Source: Clostridia bacterium
GTDB lineage: Bacteria; Bacillota; Clostridia; CAKSNL01; HGM11501
Direction: 5' to 3'
NCBI GenBank assembly: GCA_900766735.1
Contig: CAAFWO010000040.1
Coordinates: 8,978-72,977 of the forward strand
DNA length: 64,000 bases
Shown here: in pieces, positions 1 through 9,048 of the stretch
Layout: each line of letters starts with the position of its first letter
Numbering within the stretch: position 1 is the first letter of the stretch
Made by a program: the position numbers and the translations under genes
The notes under the pieces: model-generated
Told to the model about the DNA's origin: nothing
Seen by the model: only the letters and a program-made list of their open reading frames with translations
Databases searched by the model: none

Positions 1-19
1 ATATAAAATAATTTTAAAA

Positions 20-47
20 GGGTCTGCACGATACGCAGGCCCTTTTT
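20..47 (+). terminator. Rho-independent terminator of an upstream gene
   Basis: An 8-bp stem GGGTCTGC/GCAGGCCC (one G-T pair) with a 7-nt loop is followed by five T residues. It ends a transcript that enters the window from the left. Confidence 0.8.
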
Positions 48-103
48 GTGACTTATGTATAAAAAAATATCGTTAAATATTAAGCAATTTACCTTTAACA
101 CCC

Positions 104-132
104 TTGCCAAACCGAAAAAATTAATGTATAAT
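104..132 (+). promoter_or_regulatory. Sigma-70-type promoter for the dehydrogenase gene
   Basis: A -35 box TTGCCA at 104-109 and a perfect -10 TATAAT at 127-132 are separated by 17 bp. The coding start lies 20 bases further on, behind the ribosome site GGAGG at 141-145. Confidence 0.75.
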
Positions 133-152
133 GTGAACATGGAGGAAAAATT

Positions 153-1100
153 ATGAACATTACATTTCTTGACTCAAGAGCAATAGGCAGCGATATATCG
201 CTTGACGTATTAAGAGAGGTCGGCAATCTCACGGTCGAGGAAAGGACCGAACAGGACGAGGTCGCCGAAAAGCTTTCGGATACAGAGGTGCTGATCGTCA
301 ACAAATTAAAGCTTGATCACGAAAGCCTTAAGAATGCGAAAAAGCTTAAGCTGATCTGCGTAACTGCGACAGGATATGATAATATAGATGTTGACTATTG
401 CAATGAACACGGCATCGGCGTTTGCAACGTCGTCGGCTATTCCTCCCACAGCGTCGCACAGGTTACCGCCGCGATGGTTCTTTATCTTTCGACACATCTT
501 TTTGAATATACATCATATGTAAGAAGCGGCGAATACACAAAAGTCGGCTCACCGAACAAGTTAAGCCCTGTCTTTAATGAATTGTATAAAAAAACCTGGG
601 GAATAATAGGTTACGGCAACATAGGAAAAGAAGTCGGCGCTGTTGCCTCTGCACTCGGGTGCGACATATTAAAATACAGAAAAACGAAAGTGCCGGACTG
701 TGTGGACTTAGAATATCTCCTTGAAAATTCGGATATAATCAGCATACATACACCGCTGACAGATGAAACAAGGGGGCTCATCGGCGAAAAAGAGCTTGAT
801 ATGATGAAAAAAAGCGCAATACTCGTTAATACCTCGCGCGGAGCGGTGACCGATGAAGCGGCAGTGGCAAAGGCCGTGAAGGATGGAAAGATCGCCGCGT
901 TCGGAACGGATGTCTATTCTCACGAGCCGTTCGGGGAGGACGAGCCGCTTTACGAAATCAAGTCACTACCCAACGTCTGCCTGACTCCGCATATGGCATG
1001 GGGCGCATTTGAGGCAAGAACACGCTGTATCGATGAAATCGCTGAAAATATACGCGATTTTTATGCCGGGGGAACACGCAACAGGGTCGACCTTTATTGA
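153..1100 (+). CDS. D-isomer-specific 2-hydroxyacid dehydrogenase
   Basis: NAD(P)-dependent oxidoreductase that interconverts a 2-keto acid and a D-2-hydroxy acid in the cytoplasm. At 315 aa it has the usual family length. The Rossmann dinucleotide motif GYGNIG is at residues 153-158. The catalytic triad is visible as Arg229 (in VNTSRGA), Glu258 (in SHEP) and His280 (in TPHMAWGA). After the second Rossmann strand the protein has KYRK instead of the usual acidic residue, which may favour NADP; that is inference. It starts at ATG 153 behind GGAGG and is a single-gene unit with its own promoter. The substrate cannot be read from the sequence: glycerate/hydroxypyruvate, phosphoglycerate or lactate-type enzymes share these motifs, although the absence of an ACT domain speaks against SerA. 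Confidence 0.9.
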   Translation: MNITFLDSRAIGSDISLDVLREVGNLTVEERTEQDEVAEKLSDTEVLIVNKLKLDHESLKNAKKLKLICVTATGYDNIDVDYCNEHGIGVCNVVGYSSHSVAQVTAAMVLYLSTHLFEYTSYVRSGEYTKVGSPNKLSPVFNELYKKTWGIIGYGNIGKEVGAVASALGCDILKYRKTKVPDCVDLEYLLENSDIISIHTPLTDETRGLIGEKELDMMKKSAILVNTSRGAVTDEAAVAKAVKDGKIAAFGTDVYSHEPFGEDEPLYEIKSLPNVCLTPHMAWGAFEARTRCIDEIAENIRDFYAGGTRNRVDLY

Positions 1101-1162
1101 ACGATAATAAACATATTTTGAAATAAAGTTAAGTAGTCGTCACGCAGTGCATAAATTGAATA

Positions 1163-1192
1163 TTGATTTTTAACCATATCTTGGTTTATAAT
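1163..1192 (+). promoter_or_regulatory. Promoter of the V-type ATPase operon
   Basis: TTGATT at 1163-1168 and TATAAT at 1187-1192 are separated by 18 bp. A second TATAAT overlaps downstream at 1198-1203 but has no good -35 partner. The first gene of the operon starts at 1222. Confidence 0.6.
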
Positions 1193-1221
1193 TAAACTAT
1201 AATGAAAAGGGGCGGTTATTA

Positions 1222-1533
1222 ATGGCAAAAGACGCTGTTGAGTTGATAAAAAACGCCGAACAAAGGGCGTATGAGATCGTCAGCAAGGCGAAAGCGGATG
1301 CTCAGAAAATGGTCGATGAGGCACGCGGCGAGAAAGACGCTATAATGAAAAAGAGCATTTCCGAAGCTGAAAATGAGATCGCCAAGCGTGAGATTGACAT
1401 TAAAAAAGTCTGTGACGAAAAGTTCCGGGCAGAAGTCGAAGCTTACAGAAAAGAGAACGAAAGGTGCTTTTCCGAACTGGAGGAAAAGATCGGCCGGACT
1501 GCCATGAAGATAGTCCCGGAGATATGTATGTAA
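1222..1533 (+). CDS. ntpF: V-type ATPase peripheral-stalk subunit (G/H-like)
   Basis: Short (103 aa), highly charged, almost entirely alpha-helical coiled coil with alternating Ala/Glu/Lys heptads. This is typical of the stalk subunit named NtpF in Enterococcus and AhaH in archaea, which pairs with subunit E to hold the catalytic head to the membrane part. It is the first gene of the operon, 18 bp before ntpI, which is the same place as in the Enterococcus ntp operon. The call rests more on position and coiled-coil character than on specific residues. Confidence 0.8.
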   Translation: MAKDAVELIKNAEQRAYEIVSKAKADAQKMVDEARGEKDAIMKKSISEAENEIAKREIDIKKVCDEKFRAEVEAYRKENERCFSELEEKIGRTAMKIVPEICM

Positions 1534-1551
1534 CTCGGGGAGGATGACATT

Positions 1552-3513
1552 ATGAAAGTCAAAATGAAGGCCGTAACGATTTACGGTCTTAAGGAAAACA
1601 GAAAAGCCGTAATGGAATTTCTCCAAAAGAAGGGCTGTGTCGAATTTAAGGAGGCAACAGAGGCTCTTCCGAAGGTTAATACCAGTGACGCCGTCATGAG
1701 CTTTGAGCGCTATATTGCAAATTCGGAAAAGGCGCTTTCAATACTTGATAAGGCAAAACCTGAAAAAAAGCCTTTGCTTTATGCAAGAAAAACACTGCCT
1801 GAAAATATGTTTTCGATGACAGTGAACGAAATCGGCGAGGTTGGCTCTTTAGTCAATTCGATCATAACCGCGGATAAAAAGATCGCAGAGTTAAGGCTTG
1901 AAAAAAGCAGACTCAGTTCAAAGGCGGAGCTTTTGAGCTCATGGAGCGGCCTTGATATTCCGTTAAGCTTTTCGGGCACAAAAAACACCGTTTCAGAGAT
2001 CGGAACGCTCCCTTATGAAGTGGATGACGAAAAGATCGCGGAGCTTTTTTTAGATTGCGACACACCAATATATAAGGAAGTTATTTCGTCATCTAAAACG
2101 CTCACCTGTCTGTTTTTCATATATTTAAGATCAGATGCGGATAAGGCGCAAAAGGCGATCAGGGAACGTGGAATATCTCCTCCGGCATTCAGCCTTTCGC
2201 ACCTTTCGGCGACGGAGAAGATCGCCCAGATAAACGGCAGAATAAAAAAGTGCGAAGAGGAAGAAGCCTCACTTCAAAAGGAGATCGAAAACGCGGCATT
2301 GAGAAAAGATGAGGTCAGGCTTTTTTACGACCACATCAAAATGCGACGCGACAAATATCTTGCGCTTTCCGATGTTGGAATGACGGAAAAAACCTTTGTC
2401 GCAGATGGCTATGCTCCCGAAAAAGCCGCCGACAGCATCAAGGCAGTGCTTGAAGAAAAATATACGGCGTATGTTGAGGTCAAAGAAATTCCGGAGAATG
2501 AAGAAGCGCCGGTGCTCCTTCATAACAATGGTTTTTCAAGCCCGCTTGAAGGAATTACCGAAACATATGCGATGCCGTCGAAGTTCGACATTGACCCTGA
2601 TTTTATTATGTCGCTCTTTTACTATCTTTTCTTCGGAATGATGTTTTCGGATGCGGGATACGGGCTTTTGCTGATGATAGTCACCGGATACATCGCTTTC
2701 TTTTCAAAAGCGGAGATTTCGACAAAGAAAAATATGAGAATGTTTTTCTTCTGCGGAGTGTCAACGACTTTCTGGGGGCTGATGTACGGAAGCTTTTTCG
2801 GAGACGCCGTGACGCAGATCGGCAAAACATTCTTCTCGCACCCCGAATGGAAATTCCCGGCGCTTTGGATGGATCCGGTATCACAGCCGTTAAAGCTTTT
2901 GATTTTCAGTATCGCACTCGGCGCTGTGCAGATCATAACAGGCCTTTCAATCTCTGTTCACACCAACTGGAGGAAAGGCGATAAAGTTGCGGCAATCTGC
3001 GATTCAGGCTCATGGATATTCGTTATAGCCGGCATCGGGCTTTACGCCGCGTCGACAGCGTTTGAAAACAGCGGATTTTTGTATTATCCGGGATTGGCAA
3101 TGATTCTGCTCGGATTTTTAACGATCCTTCTGATGAAAGGGCGCGCATCCAAGAACCCGTTCGCGAGAATCGGCTCGGGAATATTGGGGCTTTATAACAT
3201 CACGGGCTATGTGTCCGACGTGCTTTCGTATTCGAGACTTATGGCGCTCGGATTATCGACAGGCGTTATCGCACAGGTCGTGAACACCATGGCGACGCTT
3301 GCCGGAAAAAACTTTATCGGTGTTATAATGTTTTTGGCAATATTCTTGATAGGTCATGCGATTAACTTCTCAATCAATATGCTTGGCGCATACGTTCACA
3401 CGAACAGACTTCAGTATGTTGAGTTTTTTGGAAAGTTTTATGAAGGCGGAGGAAGAAAATTCTCACCTTTGAAAATGAATACAAATTATTATATTTTTAA
3501 GGAGGACAAATAG
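1552..3513 (+). CDS. ntpI: V-type ATPase subunit I (membrane stator, a-subunit)
   Basis: 653-aa membrane stator subunit that carries ions between the rotor ring and the two half-channels. The N-terminal half (about 1-350) is hydrophilic with coiled-coil stretches; the C-terminal half (about 350-640) has seven to eight hydrophobic segments, including SDAGYGLLLMI near 380 and the conserved segment SDVLSYSRLMALGL near 560. The Arg and neighbouring polar residues of that last helix are those expected to face the rotor carboxylates. It starts at ATG 1552 behind GGGAGG and ends one base before the ntpK start region, so it is tightly coupled to its rotor partner. Confidence 0.95.
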   Translation: MKVKMKAVTIYGLKENRKAVMEFLQKKGCVEFKEATEALPKVNTSDAVMSFERYIANSEKALSILDKAKPEKKPLLYARKTLPENMFSMTVNEIGEVGSLVNSIITADKKIAELRLEKSRLSSKAELLSSWSGLDIPLSFSGTKNTVSEIGTLPYEVDDEKIAELFLDCDTPIYKEVISSSKTLTCLFFIYLRSDADKAQKAIRERGISPPAFSLSHLSATEKIAQINGRIKKCEEEEASLQKEIENAALRKDEVRLFYDHIKMRRDKYLALSDVGMTEKTFVADGYAPEKAADSIKAVLEEKYTAYVEVKEIPENEEAPVLLHNNGFSSPLEGITETYAMPSKFDIDPDFIMSLFYYLFFGMMFSDAGYGLLLMIVTGYIAFFSKAEISTKKNMRMFFFCGVSTTFWGLMYGSFFGDAVTQIGKTFFSHPEWKFPALWMDPVSQPLKLLIFSIALGAVQIITGLSISVHTNWRKGDKVAAICDSGSWIFVIAGIGLYAASTAFENSGFLYYPGLAMILLGFLTILLMKGRASKNPFARIGSGILGLYNITGYVSDVLSYSRLMALGLSTGVIAQVVNTMATLAGKNFIGVIMFLAIFLIGHAINFSINMLGAYVHTNRLQYVEFFGKFYEGGGRKFSPLKMNTNYYIFKEDK

Positions 3514-3514
3514 T

Positions 3515-3982
3515 ATGGGACTGTTTTATGCATTGTTAGGTGCCGCATTGGCGGTTGGAGTTGCGGGCGTCGGCTCCGCTAAAGGTGTCGGAATCGCGTC
3601 GGAGGCGGCCGCAGGTGTTGTGACGGAGGATCCGTCGAAATTCGGCAAACTCCTGGTTCTTCAGCTTCTTCCCGGCACACAGGGACTTTACGGTCTTATC
3701 ATCGGAATAATGGTTCTTATTAATACCGGCGTTTTGTCGGGCGCAGGAAATGCCGAAATGGCAACAACGACAGGTCTTTTCTACCTTGCGGCGTGCCTTC
3801 CCATGGCGATCGGCGGCCTTTTCTCGGGTATCAGCCAGGGCCGTGTTGCGGCAACGGGCGCAAACATCGTTGCAAAAAAGCCCGAGGAGTCGTCAAAGGC
3901 TATTGTTTCCGCGTCGCTCGTTGAGCTTTATGCACTTTTAGCATTCATAACATCGTTCCTTATGATTATAAACATTAAATAA
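3515..3982 (+). CDS. ntpK: V-type ATPase rotor-ring subunit K, sodium-binding type
   Basis: 155-aa double-hairpin proteolipid with four hydrophobic segments; copies assemble into the rotor ring. Compared with Enterococcus hirae NtpK, whose sodium site is known from structure (Leu61, Thr64, Gln65, Gln110, Glu139), the matching residues here are Leu52, Thr55, Gln56 (in LLPGTQG), Gln108 (in GISQGR) and Glu137 (in VELYA). The whole ligand set is kept, so sodium rather than proton transport is likely; this is inference from homology. The ribosome site AAGGAGG lies inside the end of ntpI. Confidence 0.95.
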   Translation: MGLFYALLGAALAVGVAGVGSAKGVGIASEAAAGVVTEDPSKFGKLLVLQLLPGTQGLYGLIIGIMVLINTGVLSGAGNAEMATTTGLFYLAACLPMAIGGLFSGISQGRVAATGANIVAKKPEESSKAIVSASLVELYALLAFITSFLMIINIK

Positions 3983-3997
3983 TTTAAGGAGGAACTT

Positions 3998-4573
3998 ATG
4001 GATCAGCTTGACAAAATTATTTCGCACATCGAAGCCGAAGCGAAAAAAGAGGCTGAATCTATCTTGGCGGACGCAAGGATAAAATGCGAAGAACTGATCA
4101 AAGACGCAAAAGCCGAGGCAAAAAAAGAGAAGGATTCAGCTCTTGAAGCGCAGAAATCAAGGGAAGAACGGGAATATGAGGCGACGCTTTCTTCGATTGA
4201 ACGCGAAAAAAGAATGATCAACTTAAGAAACAAAGCAGCCGTAATTGACCGCACAACAGATGAAGCAAAAAAAATCATCGGTAAGATGGATTTTCCCGAA
4301 TACGAGAAAAACATTCTCTCGTTAGCCGAAAAATATTCCGATAAAAGCAAAAAAGGCGAGGTCTATATGGCCGATCCCGATATTGAAAAGCTTTCGGACA
4401 GGGCGAAGGAAAAGTTTTCGCTTCTCGGCCTTGAAGTTAAGCCCGGCGGAAACGATTTTCCGAAGGGAATCATCATTAAATACGGAGACGTGGAGGAAAC
4501 CTGCACTATAGACGCACTTTTCCGTGAGAAAAAGGAACATCTTAACGATATTATAGCTAAAGAACTACTCTAA
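3998..4573 (+). CDS. ntpE: V-type ATPase subunit E (peripheral stalk)
   Basis: 191 aa. A long charged helix (about 1-100, rich in KAEAKKE repeats) is followed by a compact C-terminal domain of about 90 residues, which is the layout of the E subunit that forms the outer stalk with NtpF and binds the top of the A3B3 head. It starts at ATG 3998 behind AAGGAGG, 15 bp after ntpK, and lies 13 bp before ntpC. Length and gene position agree with the family. Confidence 0.9.
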   Translation: MDQLDKIISHIEAEAKKEAESILADARIKCEELIKDAKAEAKKEKDSALEAQKSREEREYEATLSSIEREKRMINLRNKAAVIDRTTDEAKKIIGKMDFPEYEKNILSLAEKYSDKSKKGEVYMADPDIEKLSDRAKEKFSLLGLEVKPGGNDFPKGIIIKYGDVEETCTIDALFREKKEHLNDIIAKELL

Positions 4574-4586
4574 AGGGTGATTTGCA

Positions 4587-5549
4587 TTGAACAGCATTGA
4601 TTACGCTTACAGCGTTGCACACATAAGAGCAATTGAAAATTCACTTTTGACGAAAGCCGATTTTGACAATATGCTCACTTTGTCTTACGATAGCGCATTA
4701 AGACTGCTGTCCGAAAAGGGATATGACACAGAATCCGATAAAATCGGAGATATTCTTTTAAAAAGAGTCTCGGACACATGGGAGCTTGTTTTATCCTCGG
4801 CCCCGGATAAGTCGCTTTTGGACATTTTGCTATATGAAAATGACTTTGAGAATTTAAAGACGGTCTTAAAAGGCATTTTCACAGATTCCGAGCTTTATAG
4901 GAAGCTTCTTCTGACTCCGAGCGTATCCGACTGGACGCAAAACAGCTGTTTTATTGCGGAAAAGAACTTTTCCGCCTTGCCGGATGAATTTAAGAAGTGC
5001 ACAAACGACGCGTTTGAGATTTTAGCGCTCTCTTTGGACTCTGACAGAGCGGATGCGATCGTTGATTCTGAATGTATGGCGCTGATGTATCGCCTGGCAA
5101 AGAAAAGCGGCAACGATTTTATCTTAAATATCGTAAAACTGAAAAACACGCTAAAGAACATAAGAACGGCATACAGAGCCGCCGCGGCAAATAAGGGTGC
5201 TAACTTTTTAGACCTTGCGCTGAGTGAGTATTCGTATCTTAATAAGAATGCGCTGATCAAAGCCGCGCTCGAAGGAACTGACGCGGTGGCAGATGTCCTC
5301 TCATCCGACGGATACGGTGATGCGGCCGCATTCATAAAGGATTCATATTCCCGGTTTGAGGTCTATGCTGATGATAAAATAAGCGATACCGCAAAAAATT
5401 CGATCTATACATCGTTCGGTGTTGAGCCTTTGATAGCATATCTTTTTAAGGTTATGACAGAGGTTAAAAACATCAGGATAATATTGACCGCCAAGACAAA
5501 TAAAATTGACGAAGGCGAGATAAGGGCGCGGATGCGCGCCCTTGTATGA
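4587..5549 (+). CDS. ntpC: V-type ATPase subunit C (AC39/d-type, rotor socket)
   Basis: 320 aa, all-helical protein of the V0D/AC39 family that connects the central stalk to the membrane rotor ring. The N-terminal SIDYAYSVAHIRAIENSLL is typical of the family, as is the C-terminal VKNIRIILTAKTN, which lines the socket. It begins with TTG at 4587, chosen because AGGGTGA lies 8 bases upstream and no ATG is suitably placed. The stop overlaps the ribosome site of ntpG. Confidence 0.9.
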   Translation: MNSIDYAYSVAHIRAIENSLLTKADFDNMLTLSYDSALRLLSEKGYDTESDKIGDILLKRVSDTWELVLSSAPDKSLLDILLYENDFENLKTVLKGIFTDSELYRKLLLTPSVSDWTQNSCFIAEKNFSALPDEFKKCTNDAFEILALSLDSDRADAIVDSECMALMYRLAKKSGNDFILNIVKLKNTLKNIRTAYRAAAANKGANFLDLALSEYSYLNKNALIKAALEGTDAVADVLSSDGYGDAAAFIKDSYSRFEVYADDKISDTAKNSIYTSFGVEPLIAYLFKVMTEVKNIRIILTAKTNKIDEGEIRARMRALV

Positions 5550-5559
5550 GGTGATTATA

Positions 5560-5874
5560 TTGCGCGACATATGTATTATAGGCGACTATGACAGTGTGTG
5601 CGGCTACGGTGTGCTCGGAATTAAGGTCTACGCGGTTTCAGACAAAATTGACGCGGCCGATATATTAAAAAAGACGGCCGTGACCGCAAAGATCATATTA
5701 ATAACAGAGCCTCTTGCCGAGGTGCTTCAAAACGAAATTGATCTTATGAAAGATAAGGCGCTTCCGGCAGTGATTCCCGTTCCTTCGCTTACCGGCAGTT
5801 CGGGTTTTGCAAAAGCACGCATTTCGGAAGCTGTCAAACAGGCGGTTGGCTCCGATATTTCTTTCGGAGAATAA
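5560..5874 (+). CDS. ntpG: V-type ATPase central-stalk subunit F (NtpG)
   Basis: 104-aa small Rossmann-like protein of the central rotor, named F in archaea and NtpG in Enterococcus. The family N-terminus ICIIGDYDSVCGYGVLG is present (usually IAVIGDxDSVxGFxxxG). An earlier in-frame TTG at 5542 would add six residues, but TTG 5560 is preferred because GAGGTGA sits 6 bases before it and the protein then begins at the family's normal place. The ribosome site overlaps the ntpC stop, which suggests translational coupling. C-terminal Gly-Ser-rich loop and ISEAVKQAVG helix fit binding to subunit D. Confidence 0.9.
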   Translation: MRDICIIGDYDSVCGYGVLGIKVYAVSDKIDAADILKKTAVTAKIILITEPLAEVLQNEIDLMKDKALPAVIPVPSLTGSSGFAKARISEAVKQAVGSDISFGE

Positions 5875-5899
5875 TAAATACTGAAACGGAGAGTTAGAT

Positions 5900-7669
5900 A
5901 TGCCAAAAGGAAAAATCACAAAGGTTTCCGGCCCGCTGGTTATTGCATCCGGCATGAGGGATGCGGATATGTATGATGTTGTGAAAGTCAGCAAATTGGG
6001 ACTTATCGGCGAAATAATCGAAATGCACGGCGATAAGGCGTCGATTCAGGTTTATGAGGAAACTTCCGGTCTCGGCCCGGGGGAGGACGTTATTTCAACC
6101 GGCGCTCCGCTTTCCGTGGAGCTCGGCCCCGGCCTTATCGGCGGAATATATGACGGAATTCAGCGCCCGCTTAAGGCTATTATGGAAAAGGTAGGGACAA
6201 ACCTTGAACGCGGTGTCAGTGTTCATTCGCTCGACCGTGAAAAGGTTTGGCACTTTGATGCGGCGGCAAATGTCGGCGACAAGGTCGTTCCAGGCGATAT
6301 TTTGGGAACGGTTAACGAGACGGACGCGGTCGTTCACAAAATTATGGTTCCCAACGGCGTGGCCGGTGTCATTTCCGAAATCAAATCCGGAGACTATAAG
6401 CTTGACGACACGGTTTATAAGATAAAAAACGATAAGGGCGAAGAAAAAGAATATACCCTTATGCAAAAGTGGCCTGTCAGAGTCGGCAGACCGTATAAAA
6501 AGAAGCTGATTCCGACTGTTCCGCTTGTATCTGGTCAGAGAAGTATCGACACACTGTTTCCGATCGCAAAGGGCGGTATCGCGGCGATTCCCGGCCCTTT
6601 CGGAAGCGGAAAGACGGTCGTTCAGCACCAGCTTGCAAAGTGGGCGGACGCGGATATTATCGTATATATCGGCTGCGGAGAGCGCGGAAACGAAATGACC
6701 GACGTTCTTAATGAGTTCCCGGAGATCAAAGATCCCAAAACGGGAAAGACACTTATGGAAAGAACCGTTCTTATCGCAAACACGTCCGATATGCCCGTTG
6801 CGGCGCGTGAAGCCTCGGTATATACCGGAATCACGATTGCCGAATATTTCAGAGATATGGGCTATTCCGTCGCACTGATGGCGGATTCCACATCAAGATG
6901 GGCAGAGGCGCTTCGTGAAATGAGCGGCCGCCTTGAAGAAATGCCCGGTGAGGAAGGCTATCCTGCATACCTCGGAAGCAGACTCGCGCAGTTCTATGAA
7001 AGAGCCGGCCATGTTGTCTGCAACGGAAGTGACGACAGGGAAGGCGCGCTTTCGGCAATCGGCGCAGTTTCACCTCCCGGAGGCGACATTTCAGAGCCTG
7101 TTTCTCAGGCGACGTTAAGAATAGTAAAGGTTTTCTGGGGACTCGATTCAGCGCTTGCGTATAAGAGGCATTTCCCGGCCATCAACTGGCTTAAGAGCTA
7201 TTCATTATACACCGACTCTTTGAAAAACTGGTTCTGCGAGAATATCGCGTCTGACTGGTTTGATCAAAGAGCGAGAATAATGCGCATCCTTCAGGACGAG
7301 GCAGAGCTTGAGGAAATCGTCCAGCTCGTCGGAATCGACGCGCTGTCCTCTAACGACAGATTAAAGCTTGAGGTTGCCCGTTCAATAAGAGAGGACTATC
7401 TGCATCAGGACGCATTCCACGAGGTGGACACCTATGCGTCGCTTGATAAGCAGTACATTATGATGGAACTCATTTTGAAGTTTTACGACCTGGCGCTTTC
7501 TGCGCTTGATAACGGAGCGGATATTAAAAAGCTGATCTCCTTGCCTGTAAGAGAGGCGATCGGAAGATTTAAATACACTCCGGAGAGCGAAATGCGCTCG
7601 GAATTTGACAGCGTGATTGCTGAAATGAAGAGTGAAATTGACGATCTGACGAAAGGGGATGAGCACTGA
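5900..7669 (+). CDS. ntpA: V-type ATPase catalytic subunit A
   Basis: 589-aa catalytic subunit that hydrolyses or makes ATP. The Walker A loop GPFGSGKT is at 232-239 and the catalytic glutamate is Glu261 in GCGERGNEM. The non-homologous region of about 90 residues found in A-type but not F-type subunits is present before the P-loop, around residues 110-190. Arg-finger and adenine-pocket regions (ADSTSRWAEALREMSGRL) are intact. The stop shares a base with the ntpB start (TGATG), so the two head subunits are translationally coupled. Confidence 0.97.
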   Translation: MPKGKITKVSGPLVIASGMRDADMYDVVKVSKLGLIGEIIEMHGDKASIQVYEETSGLGPGEDVISTGAPLSVELGPGLIGGIYDGIQRPLKAIMEKVGTNLERGVSVHSLDREKVWHFDAAANVGDKVVPGDILGTVNETDAVVHKIMVPNGVAGVISEIKSGDYKLDDTVYKIKNDKGEEKEYTLMQKWPVRVGRPYKKKLIPTVPLVSGQRSIDTLFPIAKGGIAAIPGPFGSGKTVVQHQLAKWADADIIVYIGCGERGNEMTDVLNEFPEIKDPKTGKTLMERTVLIANTSDMPVAAREASVYTGITIAEYFRDMGYSVALMADSTSRWAEALREMSGRLEEMPGEEGYPAYLGSRLAQFYERAGHVVCNGSDDREGALSAIGAVSPPGGDISEPVSQATLRIVKVFWGLDSALAYKRHFPAINWLKSYSLYTDSLKNWFCENIASDWFDQRARIMRILQDEAELEEIVQLVGIDALSSNDRLKLEVARSIREDYLHQDAFHEVDTYASLDKQYIMMELILKFYDLALSALDNGADIKKLISLPVREAIGRFKYTPESEMRSEFDSVIAEMKSEIDDLTKGDEH

Positions 7670-9048
7670 TGCCGAAAGAATATCGCACAATACAAGAGGT
7701 TGCAGGACCTCTGATGCTCGTTAAGGACGTCGATCATGCATCATACAACGAAATCGGTGAAATTGAGCTTGCGTCCGGCGATATAAGGCGTTGCCGCGTC
7801 CTTGAGGTCAACAATTCGGACGTATTAGTTCAGCTTTTCGAAAACAGCGCCGGAATCAACCTTCAGAACAGTAAGGTTCGCTTCCTTGGGCGCGGAATAG
7901 AGCTCGGCGTGTCTGAGGATATGCTCGGCCGAGTGTTTGACGGAATGGGAAACCCGATAGACGGCGGCCCGGAAATAATCCCCGAAAAACGAATCGACAT
8001 AAACGGTGTGCCGATGAATCCGGCGGCGCGTGACTATCCGTCCGAGTTTATCGAAACCGGAGTTTCCGCTATTGACGGCCTTAACACGCTCGTACGCGGA
8101 CAGAAGCTCCCGATCTTTTCCGGAAGCGGACTCCCGCATGCAAGCCTTGCGGCGCAGATCGCCCGTCAGGCCAAGGTAAAGGGCAAAGATGAAAAGTTTG
8201 CCGTTGTTTTCGCGGCAATGGGCATAACATTCGAAGAAGCCGATTTCTTCAAGCAGGAATTTATCAAAACAGGAGCGATGGAGCGCACAGTTCTTTTCGT
8301 AAACCTTGCAAACGACCCCGCGATTGAGAGGATCGCAACGCCGAAAATGGCGCTCACCGCCGCGGAATATCTCGCGTTTGACCGCGGAATGCACGTTCTT
8401 GTTATTATGACCGATATTACAAACTATGCCGACGCATTGCGTGAGATCTCCGCCGCACGAAAGGAAGTGCCCGGAAGACGCGGCTATCCCGGCTATATGT
8501 ATACCGACCTTGCGACGCTTTATGAGCGCGCTGGAAGGCTTAAGGGCAAGGACGGTTCGATAACACTTATCCCGATTCTCACCATGCCGGAGGACGACAA
8601 GACTCACCCGATTCCCGATCTTACGGGCTATATCACGGAAGGGCAGATTATTTTATCGCGGGAGCTTTACAGAAAGAACATTGAACCTCCGATAAACGTT
8701 TTGCCTTCGCTTTCCAGACTTAAGGATAAAGGAATAGGCGAGGGGAAGACGAGAGCCGACCATGCCAACACGATGAACCAGCTTTTTGCCGCCTATGCAA
8801 GAGGAAAGGACGCAAAGGAACTGATGTCGATCCTCGGCGAGGCCGCCCTTTCGGATGTGGACAAGCTTTATGCCGAGTTTGCCGAGCGTTTCGAAGAGGA
8901 ATATGTGTCTCAGGGGTATTATAACGACCGGTCGATTGAGGAGACGCTTGAAATCGGCTGGAAGCTCCTTTCGATACTTCCGAAGAGTGAGCTTAAGCGA
9001 ATCAAGAGCGAATATATCGAAAAATATTATAAGGGTAACGAACAATGA
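7669..9048 (+). CDS. ntpB: V-type ATPase regulatory subunit B
   Basis: 459-aa non-catalytic partner of subunit A in the hexameric head. It has the family signatures MLGRVFDGMGNPIDGGP near 85 and SGSGLPHASLAAQIARQ near 150, where the Walker A lysine is naturally missing, plus the MTDITNYADALREIS segment. C-terminal helical domain is complete. It starts at ATG 7669 directly on the ntpA stop and its own stop overlaps ntpD by four bases (ATGA). Confidence 0.97.
   Translation: MPKEYRTIQEVAGPLMLVKDVDHASYNEIGEIELASGDIRRCRVLEVNNSDVLVQLFENSAGINLQNSKVRFLGRGIELGVSEDMLGRVFDGMGNPIDGGPEIIPEKRIDINGVPMNPAARDYPSEFIETGVSAIDGLNTLVRGQKLPIFSGSGLPHASLAAQIARQAKVKGKDEKFAVVFAAMGITFEEADFFKQEFIKTGAMERTVLFVNLANDPAIERIATPKMALTAAEYLAFDRGMHVLVIMTDITNYADALREISAARKEVPGRRGYPGYMYTDLATLYERAGRLKGKDGSITLIPILTMPEDDKTHPIPDLTGYITEGQIILSRELYRKNIEPPINVLPSLSRLKDKGIGEGKTRADHANTMNQLFAAYARGKDAKELMSILGEAALSDVDKLYAEFAERFEEEYVSQGYYNDRSIEETLEIGWKLLSILPKSELKRIKSEYIEKYYKGNEQ

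Noticed and set aside
7825..8607. 260-codon open frame opposite ntpB
   Set aside because: Lies entirely inside a well-conserved ATPase gene and has His/Arg/Ser-rich composition typical for antisense shadows.
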